Source: Prevotella sp.
GTDB taxonomy: Bacteria; Bacteroidota; Bacteroidia; Bacteroidales; Bacteroidaceae
Assembly: GCA_022781445.1 (NCBI GenBank)
Contig: JALETQ010000004.1
Coordinates: 40,492-104,491 of the forward strand
Length of the DNA stretch: 64,000 bases
Direction: 5' to 3'
Position 1 is the stretch's first letter; each line of letters starts with the position of its first letter. The notes below the pieces were generated by a model. That model searched no databases, was not told the origin of the DNA, and saw only the letters and a program-made list of their open reading frames with translations. The position numbers and the translations under genes were made by a program. This document shows positions 35,169 to 43,134 of the stretch, piece after piece.

Positions 35169-37283
35169 TTATTTCAGGTTCATTTCCTTGAGCAGGCGGT
35201 CGGCATGTCCCCATTTGTCCATCAGGAAGATGACATAGCGGATGTCGACACCGATGCAGCGGGCAAGACGTTTGTCGAAGTTGATGTCGGAAGAGAGGCT
35301 GTCCCAGTTGCCGTCGAAAGCCAATCCGATGAGCTGACCTTTGTCACCGAACATCGGAGAGCCGCTGTTTCCACCGGTGATATCGTTGTTGGTGAGGAAG
35401 CAGAGTTGCATCTTGCCCGTGGTTTTGTCGGTATAAGGGCCGAAATCCTTGGCAGAGAGGAGTTCTCTCATGACGGGTTCGGCATAGTATTCCACGTTTT
35501 CGGATGCTTTATCCATTTTCTCCACGATGCTTTCTGCCGTGGTGTAATAGCCCGACGGCGCACCGGCGAGTTCGAAGCCGCCCACTTGTCCGTAGCTCAG
35601 ACGCATGGTGAAGTTGGCATCCGAGTAGTGCGGCATATCCTCTTCCATGCGGAGTTTGGCGGCACAGAGATGCTTTTCCTGTTCGGCCACCATTTCGTTG
35701 GTCTGCGCCCACGCCTCTCTGAGGGTTTCGTACATCGACAGAAGCTGCATGCCGAGTTGTACGCCGGGATCGTTTTTGAACTTCTTTTTGTTGAAATACA
35801 TCTTGGCATCCTTCTTCATCAGGTCCGATTTGCTGTAAAGGTAGTTGACATATGCCTCGTAATTGTTGTTGAATTTGTTGGCGATCACCTTGTAGAAATC
35901 GGGCAGATAGGCAGGATTTACCTGTTCTTTGTAGTTCTTCAGCATGGCGATGAAGACTTCTTTGTCGAGGGCATCGTCCCATTCTTCGCTGTTATCGGCG
36001 AATTGGAAGTACATTTTATTGGGTTTGTCCGACGGACCTTGGGGTTCCAAGCCCGTCAAAACGCGGACGGCACGGGTGCAGAACTCGTTGTTGCGGATGA
36101 ATGATTCTCTGAAATAGGTCATGGCCTTGACGGTTTCAAACTGCTTGTCGTAAAGCTGTTTCATCCGGTCGAAGTCGAGTTGGCCTTTCATCAATCCCGT
36201 TTCAGCCATCCAGTCGGCAATTTTGCGTTCGTAATCGCGCTTTTGTCCGATGATTCCGATGGAGTCTATGCACTTGTTCATGCCGAGTGCGTTCTTCCAG
36301 TAGTTGGAGCTTTGGGCGTATTTCGAGTCATACTTGATTCTGACAGCCTCGTCGGCACGCATGTGCCTCACCATGATGGCCTGCTTGACACCGCGCACTT
36401 GTGCCCTCGGTGCGTTCTCGGCATCGCGCATCTGTCGGATGCCGTAGGAAGAGAGGTAACGGTGTGTGGTGCCGGGATAGCCCATCGTCATGGCAAAGTC
36501 GCCTTCCTTGTAACCCTCCATAGAAATGGGTGCCCAATGCTTGGGCTTGTAAGGCACGTTGTTTTCGCTGTAATCGGCAGGTCCGTTGGTCTTCGGATCA
36601 GCGTAAATGCGGAACACCGAGTAGTCGCAAGTCTGACGGGGCCACATCCAGTTGTCGGTTTCTCCACCGAATTTACCCATCGACTTGGGTACGGTGAAGA
36701 CCAAGCGGAGGTCGTTAAACTGCTGATAAGTGGTGGCATAGTAGCTGTTTCCTTCATAGAAAGCATCGACTTCCACGTGATAGCTCTTGTTGATGCGTTT
36801 CACAGAGTCGGTCAAGACCGTCTGAATGGAGTCGATCAGCCTTGCCTGACCGGCGAAGTTCATGGCATCGATGCCCAATTGTTTCATGCGGGGCGTGATG
36901 TCTTTCTGTTCGATCATGAAACTCACGAACATATCTTTGTTGGGCAATTCCTCTTCATAGGACTTTGCCAAGAATCCGTTGAGCATGTAATCGTGTTCCA
37001 CCGTGGAATGAGAGCGGATGGCTTCGAAGCCGCAATGGTGGTTGGTAAACACCAGTCCTTCGGGCGAAACGACCACTCCCGAGCAATAACCGGAAAAGTT
37101 CACGACGGTGTTCTTCACGGCATCGGCGCCATAATAGAGGTCATTGTAGGGCAGTTTGAACCCTTCAGCCTGCATTTGTTCATACACTGCCTGCGGCAAG
37201 TTGTAGAGAGTCCACATGCCTTCATCGGCTTTCGCACCCGAGAAAGCGAGCAGACCCGCCAAGAGAATAGTTGATTTTTTCAT
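35169..37283 (-). CDS. S46 family dipeptidyl peptidase, DPP7-like
   Basis: S46 peptidases of Bacteroidetes remove dipeptides from the N-terminus of peptides in the periplasm and feed asaccharolytic growth. The 704-residue protein has a signal peptide (MKKSTILLAGLLAFSGAKA) and the catalytic triad region: His in VFTNHHCGFEAI (82-83), Asp 220 in RQTCDYSVFRIYADP, Ser 640 in ITGGNSGSPMFGD. Eighteen residues after this Ser stands Gly (GLAFDGNWDSLSSD), as in DPP7, where DPP11 has Arg. The enzyme is therefore expected to prefer hydrophobic P1 residues over Asp or Glu. It is not obviously in an operon: 81 bases separate it from the flippase gene upstream, which is read in the same direction. Confidence 0.93.
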   Translation of the reverse strand: MKKSTILLAGLLAFSGAKADEGMWTLYNLPQAVYEQMQAEGFKLPYNDLYYGADAVKNTVVNFSGYCSGVVVSPEGLVFTNHHCGFEAIRSHSTVEHDYMLNGFLAKSYEEELPNKDMFVSFMIEQKDITPRMKQLGIDAMNFAGQARLIDSIQTVLTDSVKRINKSYHVEVDAFYEGNSYYATTYQQFNDLRLVFTVPKSMGKFGGETDNWMWPRQTCDYSVFRIYADPKTNGPADYSENNVPYKPKHWAPISMEGYKEGDFAMTMGYPGTTHRYLSSYGIRQMRDAENAPRAQVRGVKQAIMVRHMRADEAVRIKYDSKYAQSSNYWKNALGMNKCIDSIGIIGQKRDYERKIADWMAETGLMKGQLDFDRMKQLYDKQFETVKAMTYFRESFIRNNEFCTRAVRVLTGLEPQGPSDKPNKMYFQFADNSEEWDDALDKEVFIAMLKNYKEQVNPAYLPDFYKVIANKFNNNYEAYVNYLYSKSDLMKKDAKMYFNKKKFKNDPGVQLGMQLLSMYETLREAWAQTNEMVAEQEKHLCAAKLRMEEDMPHYSDANFTMRLSYGQVGGFELAGAPSGYYTTAESIVEKMDKASENVEYYAEPVMRELLSAKDFGPYTDKTTGKMQLCFLTNNDITGGNSGSPMFGDKGQLIGLAFDGNWDSLSSDINFDKRLARCIGVDIRYVIFLMDKWGHADRLLKEMNLK

Positions 37284-37364
37284 TGACTAATGGATTGTTG
37301 ATATTTGATGATTGTATTTTCATGTGATGACTGTGGCCGTATCCATCCGTCACGGTCGTTGTGT

Positions 37365-38819
37365 TCAGAAGTATTTGCCCACCACCGGCAGCCGTTTCAG
37401 CGGAAAATCGTACTTCACGACGACTGCCGCAAATATGCCCACGAGTACCGTATTGACCGTGAGCGAGGCCCACACGGGCAGCCATTCGTTGGAGAATGCG
37501 ATGCCGACGTAGGCTGCTACCGCCAACAGGGTGTAGCCCAGCATGCGTCTGACGGGATAGTCGATGGGATTCTTGCGCTGTCCCACGAAGTAAGACAGCA
37601 GCATGGCCGTGCCATATCCCACAAAACCGCCCCACGCACAAGCCATGTATCCGTAGCGAGGCACGAACAATACATTGACAAGGATGAGCATCAGGCATCC
37701 CGCCGCCGAGAAAACTGCACCCCATATGGTCTTGTCAATGAGCTTATACCAGAACGAAAGGTTGAAGTAAACACCCATCATGATCTCGGCCGCCATGACG
37801 ATCGGCACCACTTTCAGCCCCTCCCAGTAACTCCTTTCGATGATGTAGCGCAGGATATCGAGGTAGGCTGTGACGACGAGAAACGCCAACAGGGTGAAGA
37901 TGACAAAATATTTCATCGCCGTGGCGTAGGTCTTCGTGCTGTCTTTTTCCTTGGCTTTGCCAAAGACGAACGGCTCGTAAGCATATCTGAACGCCTGCGT
38001 TATCATGGCCATGATCATGGCTATCTTCGTTGCGGCACCATAAATGCCGAGCTGGCTGTGCCCGTCGGCACCCGGATAGAGGTAGGGAAAGAGTATCTTG
38101 TCGGCCGTCTGGTTGAGTATGCCCGCCACTCCCAGCACGAGAATGGGCCATGTGTAGCGCATCATCCTGCGCCACAAATCGGCATCAAACACGTACTTGA
38201 AGCCGGTCAGTTCGCGCCTGAAACACAACATGACAACCGAAGTGCAGAGCAGGTTGATATAGAAAGCATAGCCCACCGGTGTGGCTTCGCCCGTGAAAAG
38301 GGGCAGCACGAGGAATGCCAGCAGATTGAAAACGATGTTGAGTACGATGAAAAGGAGTTTGAGAAAAGCGAATTTTACAGGTCGCTTGTGCATCCGCAGG
38401 TAGGCAAACGGCACACATTGAAAGGCATCCATCGCCACCACTGCCGCCATTGTCCACACGAAAGAGGGGTTGGAAGCATAGCCCATGAATGCACTGACGG
38501 GCTGCAGGAACACCAGCACCGCCGCCACAAAGAGCAGCGAAGTGGCACCCACCGACAGCAATGTCGTCGAGTAAACACGCCCGGGGTCTTCACCTTCCTT
38601 GTTGGCAAAGCGGAAAAAGGTGGTTTCCATGCCGTAGGTCAGTATCACCAACAGCAACGCCACATAGGCATACACATTGGTAATGATACCGTAACCGCCA
38701 CTCTCCACCGACAGTTTTGCCGTATAGAGCGGAACCAAAAAATAATTGAGGAAGCGGCCTATGATGCTGCTCAACCCATAAATGGCAGTATCTTTGACGA
38801 GCGACTGAAGACTAACCAT
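37365..38819 (-). CDS. Polysaccharide/lipid flippase-like membrane protein
   Basis: This is a 484-residue integral membrane protein with about 12-14 hydrophobic segments. It belongs to the MOP superfamily (Wzx or polysaccharide-export type). The start SLVKDTAIYGLSSIIGRFLNY and the segment TYGMETTFFRFANKEGED are typical of the group that moves lipid-linked oligosaccharides across the inner membrane. There are no glycosyltransferases in the vicinity, so the substrate cannot be guessed from context. It starts 3 bases after the stop codon of the SpmA-SpmB-like gene, with which it is surely co-transcribed. MurJ-like lipid II flipping is an alternative. Confidence 0.8.
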   Translation of the reverse strand: MVSLQSLVKDTAIYGLSSIIGRFLNYFLVPLYTAKLSVESGGYGIITNVYAYVALLLVILTYGMETTFFRFANKEGEDPGRVYSTTLLSVGATSLLFVAAVLVFLQPVSAFMGYASNPSFVWTMAAVVAMDAFQCVPFAYLRMHKRPVKFAFLKLLFIVLNIVFNLLAFLVLPLFTGEATPVGYAFYINLLCTSVVMLCFRRELTGFKYVFDADLWRRMMRYTWPILVLGVAGILNQTADKILFPYLYPGADGHSQLGIYGAATKIAMIMAMITQAFRYAYEPFVFGKAKEKDSTKTYATAMKYFVIFTLLAFLVVTAYLDILRYIIERSYWEGLKVVPIVMAAEIMMGVYFNLSFWYKLIDKTIWGAVFSAAGCLMLILVNVLFVPRYGYMACAWGGFVGYGTAMLLSYFVGQRKNPIDYPVRRMLGYTLLAVAAYVGIAFSNEWLPVWASLTVNTVLVGIFAAVVVKYDFPLKRLPVVGKYF

Positions 38820-38822
38820 AGC

Positions 38823-40040
38823 TTATCCGAAAAAGAAATAACATATCAGGATGGCTGCCACGATGCCTGCAAGGTCGGCCATCAGTCCGCAAGCCACGGC
38901 ATGACGGGTGTTGCGAATGCCCACACTCCCGAAGTAAACAGCCAAAATATAAAACGTCGTGTCGGTCGAGCCTTGGAAAATGCAGCTCAGCCTTCCCGTG
39001 AACGAGTCGGCTCCGTAGGCCGACATGGCATCGACCATCATGCCACGGGCACCACTTCCCGAGAGTGGTTTCATCAAAGCGGTGGGAAGGGCATCGACAA
39101 AGCGGGCATCGACCACGCTTTTCACGCCATCCATCAGCATATCCATCGCGCCCGAAGCGCGAAAGACACCCACGGCAACAAGGATTGCCACAAGGTAGGG
39201 AATGATGCGCACGGCCGTCGAAAATCCCTCTTTCGCTCCTTCGATGAAGGCATCGTAGACATTGATTCTGCGCCTGACGCCTGCCCCAATGAAAGCCATG
39301 ATAATCGACATCAGCATGATGTTCGCCACATTGGTACTCACAAGGTTCATCGTTTCGCCGTCGAGCCGGCTGAAACCCCAGATGACGGCAGCCACGAAGG
39401 CACTCATGCCACCGAGTGTCAGCAGGATGGTGCGGTTGAAAAGGTTGATGCGTTGGTAAACGGCGGTGACAAGAACACCGGCCAGTGTGGAGAAAAAGGT
39501 GGCAAGAAGGATGGGAATGAACACGTCGGTGGGCTGTGCCGCCCCCTGCTGTGCCCTGTAGACCAGTATCGAAACGGGAATGAGTGTCAGACCGCTGGTG
39601 TTGAGTACCAGAAACATGATCATCGAATCGGAAGCCGTTTTCTTATCGGGGTTGAGCGATTGAAGCTGTTCCATCGCCTTCAAGCCCAAAGGAGTGGCAG
39701 CGTTGTCAAGCCCCAACATGTTGGCGGAGATGTTCATAAAGATGGAACCGTTGGCAGGATGACCCTTCGGAATGTCAGGAAAGAGCTTGGTGAAAATGGG
39801 ACTGAGCAGCCGCGACAAGGCATCGACGACACCTCCTTTCTCGCCGATCTTCATCACACCGAGCCACAACGACAACACGCCGGTAAGCCCGAGGGAGATC
39901 TCGAATGCCGTCTTCGACGAGGAAAACGTGGATTCCATCATGCTCGAAAATACGGTGGTGTCGCCCTCAAACACCAGTTTGAAAGCCGCAACCACGAAAG
40001 CTATGACAAAGAAAGCTATCCAAATGTAATTCAAGACCAT
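38823..40040 (-). CDS. Fused SpmA-SpmB nucleoside-recognition-domain protein
   Basis: The 405-residue membrane protein combines two halves that are separate sporulation genes in Bacillus: SpmA-like (about 1-200: ANMLGLDNAATPLGLKAM, MIMFLVLNTSGLTLIP) and SpmB-like (about 215-405: FSTAVRIIPYLVAILVAVG, LMKPLSGSGARGMMVDAM). Both contain the Gate/nucleoside-recognition motif. The organism is not a spore former, so the role is not dehydration of spores; a transport function is likely, but the substrate is unknown. The conserved N-terminus (MVLNYIWIAFF) fixes the start. A perfect promoter ends only eight bases upstream, so the mRNA is probably leaderless. The flippase gene follows directly. Confidence 0.85.
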   Translation of the reverse strand: MVLNYIWIAFFVIAFVVAAFKLVFEGDTTVFSSMMESTFSSSKTAFEISLGLTGVLSLWLGVMKIGEKGGVVDALSRLLSPIFTKLFPDIPKGHPANGSIFMNISANMLGLDNAATPLGLKAMEQLQSLNPDKKTASDSMIMFLVLNTSGLTLIPVSILVYRAQQGAAQPTDVFIPILLATFFSTLAGVLVTAVYQRINLFNRTILLTLGGMSAFVAAVIWGFSRLDGETMNLVSTNVANIMLMSIIMAFIGAGVRRRINVYDAFIEGAKEGFSTAVRIIPYLVAILVAVGVFRASGAMDMLMDGVKSVVDARFVDALPTALMKPLSGSGARGMMVDAMSAYGADSFTGRLSCIFQGSTDTTFYILAVYFGSVGIRNTRHAVACGLMADLAGIVAAILICYFFFG

Positions 40041-40048
40041 AATTGTTG

Positions 40049-40079
40049 CAAAAGTAATTGATTTATTCGGGATGGCAAA
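40049..40079 (-). promoter_or_regulatory. Consensus promoter of the SpmAB-flippase operon
   Basis: On the minus strand TTTG (40076-40079) and TACTTTTG (40049-40056) are 19 bases apart, exactly the consensus. The ATG begins at 40040, so transcription would start within about 2-6 bases of the start codon. Confidence 0.75.
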
Positions 40080-40129
40080 AAGAATGGCTCTGTTTCAACA
40101 TTTTTCAACAATCTCTTGGACGAGGGACA

Positions 40130-40335
40130 CCCTCCGATCGGTCATCGTCACCGAAATCTTTACATCGGACAAAACCAAATGGAAAGAGTATTGAACGGGT
40201 TGATGGCCGACAAGAGGTTGTTTTATCCGAATCGGCCATGAGAGTACAAGCCTGAAAGCGAATGAAAACGGACGGAAAGTATGGCTAACAATACGGGATG
40301 TAAGGCCGGACGTTCTCATGGCCGATTGGATTTGA
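40130..40335. repeat. Dispersed intergenic element (AATCGGTCAT family), three sites
   Basis: CCGATCGGTCATCGTCACCG (40134 on), CCGAATCGGCCATGAGAGTA (40219 on) and the inverted TCTCATGGCCGATTGGATTT (40315 on) stand about 90 bases apart. The second and third face each other as an inverted pair. No gene is visible between 40041 and 40842. Confidence 0.5.
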
Positions 40336-40455
40336 CTTACGGCAATGCCCGCAACAAAAAGTTGCCCAATATTCGTCTGCATGGATACCGCCGTTCAAAA
40401 ATTTCGGAAGACGGTTTGCAAAAATACCCTTTTTTCGCCATCGCAACCATCTGAT

Positions 40456-40729
40456 TATCAACAACTGTTTTTTTGAAATGGCCAAAACACCCCTTTATCG
40501 GGGCATTTTTGACGTTGTGAACACACGGTTTCGGCTTCCAAAACGGCCCGAATTGTGAGGCAAAAGGGCAACTTTTGCCCGATGAAAGTGGCAGTCTTGT
40601 CGATGAAATGGGCAAAAATGGCAGATTCACCCCCCATCGAGGCGGTTTCTTTTTCTATTTCATCGGATAGCAAGCGGTGGTTTTCGATTGTCGAAAAAGT
40701 GAGCTTTGCGAGTGTGGCACAACCTTTGC
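40456..40729. repeat. 274-bp direct repeat, left copy (flanks the cobalt/tetrapyrrole operon)
   Basis: This segment aligns with 51224-51497 over about 250 bases without a gap at a constant offset of 10,768 bases; by eye about 80% of positions agree. It includes a hairpin (ACCCCTTTATCGGGGC, then TTTTT), a copy of the modular AAAAGGGCAACTTTTGCCC unit, the stretch TCGATGAAATGGGCAAAAAT and the T-rich TTTCTTTTTCTATTTCATCG. In the other copy the hairpin is ACCCCTCCGGAGGGGC. The frames that cross it in both directions are probably not genes. Confidence 0.75.
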
Positions 40730-40756
40730 ACGATGCCGGTTTCTCCGCAAACGACA

Positions 40757-40793
40757 AAGCGGAGAAGATGCCCGGACGACATCTTCTCCGCTT
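40757..40793 (-). terminator. Hairpin after hemL
   Basis: AAGCGGAGAAGATG (40757-40770) and CATCTTCTCCGCTT (40780-40793) pair perfectly over 14 bp. On the minus strand TGTCGTTTGC follows, so the T tract is weak. It lies 50 bases beyond the hemL stop codon and probably ends the operon. Confidence 0.7.
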
Positions 40794-40842
40794 CGTGAGA
40801 GCCGGTTCATGACCTTGTCGGCAGTCCGAGCCTCCCTGTTTG

Positions 40843-42135
40843 TCAGCCCAACAGGCCGGCGAGCGTTTCCTTCATGGCGGTTGCCGTGGCCAAGAAGTCG
40901 GCATCGGTATGGGCAGCCGAGAGGAACATACATTCAAACTGGGAGGGAGGGAGGTATATGCCGCGCTGCAACATCTCGTTGAAGTAGCGGGCATACATAT
41001 CGGTATCGGCTTGCCTGGCATCGGCATTGCCCTTCACGCCGCCGGCTTTGAAGAACAAGGTGCAGAGCGAACCCACACGGTTGAAGCTCAGCTTCTCGGG
41101 ATAACGGTCGACGATGGGGCGCACAAGACTTTCAAACTTGGCCGAGCGTTCTTCGAGATGCTCGTAGAAACCGTCGGCTTTGAGTTGGTTCAACATGGCT
41201 ATTCCGGCAGCCATCGCAAGCGGATTGCCCGACAAGGTGCCGGCCTGATAGACGGGTCCGTCGGGCGAAAGCATATCCATGATGTCGGCCCTGCCGCCGA
41301 AAGCACCCACGGGAAGTCCGCCACCGATGATTTTTCCGAGGCAGGTGAGGTCGGGACGGATGCCGTAAAGCTCCTGCGCTCCGCCTTTGGCTGCCCTGAA
41401 TCCGCTGATGACCTCGTCGAAGATGAGCAACACTCCCTCGCGTTCGGTGAGCCGCCGGAGGTCCGAAAGGAAGCCGGGTTGGGGCGGAATGCAGCCCATG
41501 TTGCCCATCACCGGTTCGAGAATGACGGCTGCCACCTCACCGGGGAAAGCCTTGAGCATACGCTCGATGCTGTCGATGTCGTTGTAATCGGCGACCAAAG
41601 TGTCCTGCGCCACCTTCTGCGTGACGCCGGCACTGCCCGAAGTTCCGAAGGTTGCCAGTCCGCTTCCGGCCTGAATGAGGAAGCTGTCGGAATGTCCGTG
41701 GTAGCATCCGTCGAGCTTGATGAACTTGTCCCTGCCCGTAAAGCCGCGTGCCAGACGGATGGCACTCATCGTGGCCTCGGTGCCCGAATTGACCATTCTG
41801 ACCTTTTCGACCGATGGAAAGAAGGAGGCTATCAGCTCTGCCATCTCCACTTCGCGGGCATTGCAGGCCCCATAGCTCGTGCCTTTGGCAAGTTCGAGGC
41901 TGATGGCCTGCCTGATTTGTTCGTTGGCATGACCCAGAATGAGCGGTCCCCACGACGAGATGAAGTCGATGAACTCGTTGCCGTCGACATCAAAGACATG
42001 ACCGTCGTGGCCGTGATCGATATAAAGCGGGTTGCGACCCACTGACTTGAAGGCTCTCACCGGGCTGTTGACACCACCGGGAATGTGGCTGACGGCACGG
42101 CGGAAGAGCGATTCGGATTGACTGAAATCTTTCAT
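40843..42135 (-). CDS. hemL: Glutamate-1-semialdehyde 2,1-aminomutase
   Basis: HemL converts glutamate-1-semialdehyde to 5-aminolevulinate with pyridoxal phosphate. The 430-residue product matches the family over its whole length: GGVNSPVRAFKSVG near 21, MVNSGTEATMSAIRLAR, FDEVISGFR (cofactor Asp) and LGKIIGGGLPVGAFGG with the Schiff-base Lys 268. It is the last gene of the operon, 12 bases after hemB. Together with HemA it forms the C5 route to aminolevulinate. Confidence 0.97.
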   Translation of the reverse strand: MKDFSQSESLFRRAVSHIPGGVNSPVRAFKSVGRNPLYIDHGHDGHVFDVDGNEFIDFISSWGPLILGHANEQIRQAISLELAKGTSYGACNAREVEMAELIASFFPSVEKVRMVNSGTEATMSAIRLARGFTGRDKFIKLDGCYHGHSDSFLIQAGSGLATFGTSGSAGVTQKVAQDTLVADYNDIDSIERMLKAFPGEVAAVILEPVMGNMGCIPPQPGFLSDLRRLTEREGVLLIFDEVISGFRAAKGGAQELYGIRPDLTCLGKIIGGGLPVGAFGGRADIMDMLSPDGPVYQAGTLSGNPLAMAAGIAMLNQLKADGFYEHLEERSAKFESLVRPIVDRYPEKLSFNRVGSLCTLFFKAGGVKGNADARQADTDMYARYFNEMLQRGIYLPPSQFECMFLSAAHTDADFLATATAMKETLAGLLG

Positions 42136-42147
42136 CCGGACACCCTC

Positions 42148-43122
42148 CTATCGGTTGCGCAGCAGGCGGGATGCCTCCTTGGCAAAATAGGTGATGATGA
42201 TTTTGGCTCCTGCCCGTTTGATGGATTGCAGCGATTCCATCATCACCCGTTCGTAGTCTATCCAACCGTTGGCGGCCGCGGCTTTCACCATCGAATACTC
42301 ACCACTCACGTTATAGGCCGCCATCGGCACGTCAAAACGCTGTGTGGCACGCTGAATGACATCGAGATAAGGCAAGGCCGGCTTCACCATCACGATATCG
42401 GCACCTTCCTCGATGTCGCTTTCGATCTCGCGCATCGCCTCGTTGCTGTTGGCCGGATCCATCTGGTAGCTGCGACGGTCGCCGAAAGACGGGGTCGAAT
42501 CGGCAGCCTCACGGAAAGGACCGTAGAACGAACTGCTGAACTTGGCCGAATAAGCCATGATGGGAATGTTGGTGAATCCGTTTGCATCGAGGGCTTTGCG
42601 CATGTGGTAAATGCGGCCGTCCATCATGTCGGAGGGCGCAACCATATCGACACCTGCGGCAGCATAGGATACCGCCTGTTTGGAAAGTATTTCGAGCGTG
42701 GAGTCGTTATCGACGTCGTGATCGTGGATAATGCCGCAATGTCCGTGGTCGGTGTACTCGCACATGCAGATGTCGGCAATGACAATCAGCCGCGGAACGG
42801 CAGCCTTGACGGCACGGATGGCCTGCTGCACGATGCCGTGGTCATGGTAGGCCTCGGAGCCTGTGGCATCCTTGTGGGCAGGAATGCCGAACAGCATCAC
42901 GCCCGATACGCCGCAATCATAGAGTTCTTGACACTCTTCGACCAAGCGATCGACCGACAGATGATACTGGCCGGGCATGGCGGGAATTTCGTTTTTGATG
43001 TTCTCTCCGTGACAAACGAACAACGGAGCAATAAAATCGCGAGGCGACAATGCCGTCTCCCGAACCAAGGCGCGCAACTCTTCGGTGCGTCTGAGCCTGC
43101 GTAAACGAGTTTGAGGATACAT
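42148..43122 (-). CDS. hemB: Porphobilinogen synthase
   Basis: HemB condenses two aminolevulinates to porphobilinogen. The 324 residues contain the zinc-binding Cys cluster ([14 protein letters not shown], Cys 119, 121 and 129) and the two active-site Lys, 194 ([14 protein letters not shown]) and 247 ([10 protein letters not shown]). The cysteines make it a zinc-dependent rather than a magnesium-only enzyme. It lies 12 bases after the HemC-CobA-HemD gene in the operon. Confidence 0.97.
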   Translation of the reverse strand: MYPQTRLRRLRRTEELRALVRETALSPRDFIAPLFVCHGENIKNEIPAMPGQYHLSVDRLVEECQELYDCGVSGVMLFGIPAHKDATGSEAYHDHGIVQQAIRAVKAAVPRLIVIADICMCEYTDHGHCGIIHDHDVDNDSTLEILSKQAVSYAAAGVDMVAPSDMMDGRIYHMRKALDANGFTNIPIMAYSAKFSSSFYGPFREAADSTPSFGDRRSYQMDPANSNEAMREIESDIEEGADIVMVKPALPYLDVIQRATQRFDVPMAAYNVSGEYSMVKAAAANGWIDYERVMMESLQSIKRAGAKIIITYFAKEASRLLRNR

Positions 43123-43134
43123 GATGATTGATTT

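Noticed and set aside
37305..40061. A 918-codon open frame on the plus strand
   Set aside because: It is the antisense of the flippase and SpmA-SpmB genes, rich in His, Gln and Arg as expected of a shadow frame.
40458..40757. A 99-residue open frame (minus), and an 85-residue one on the other strand
   Set aside because: Both lie in the 274-bp repeat. The matching copy at 51224 keeps nucleotide features such as the hairpin but not a clearly selected protein. No signal or domain is seen.
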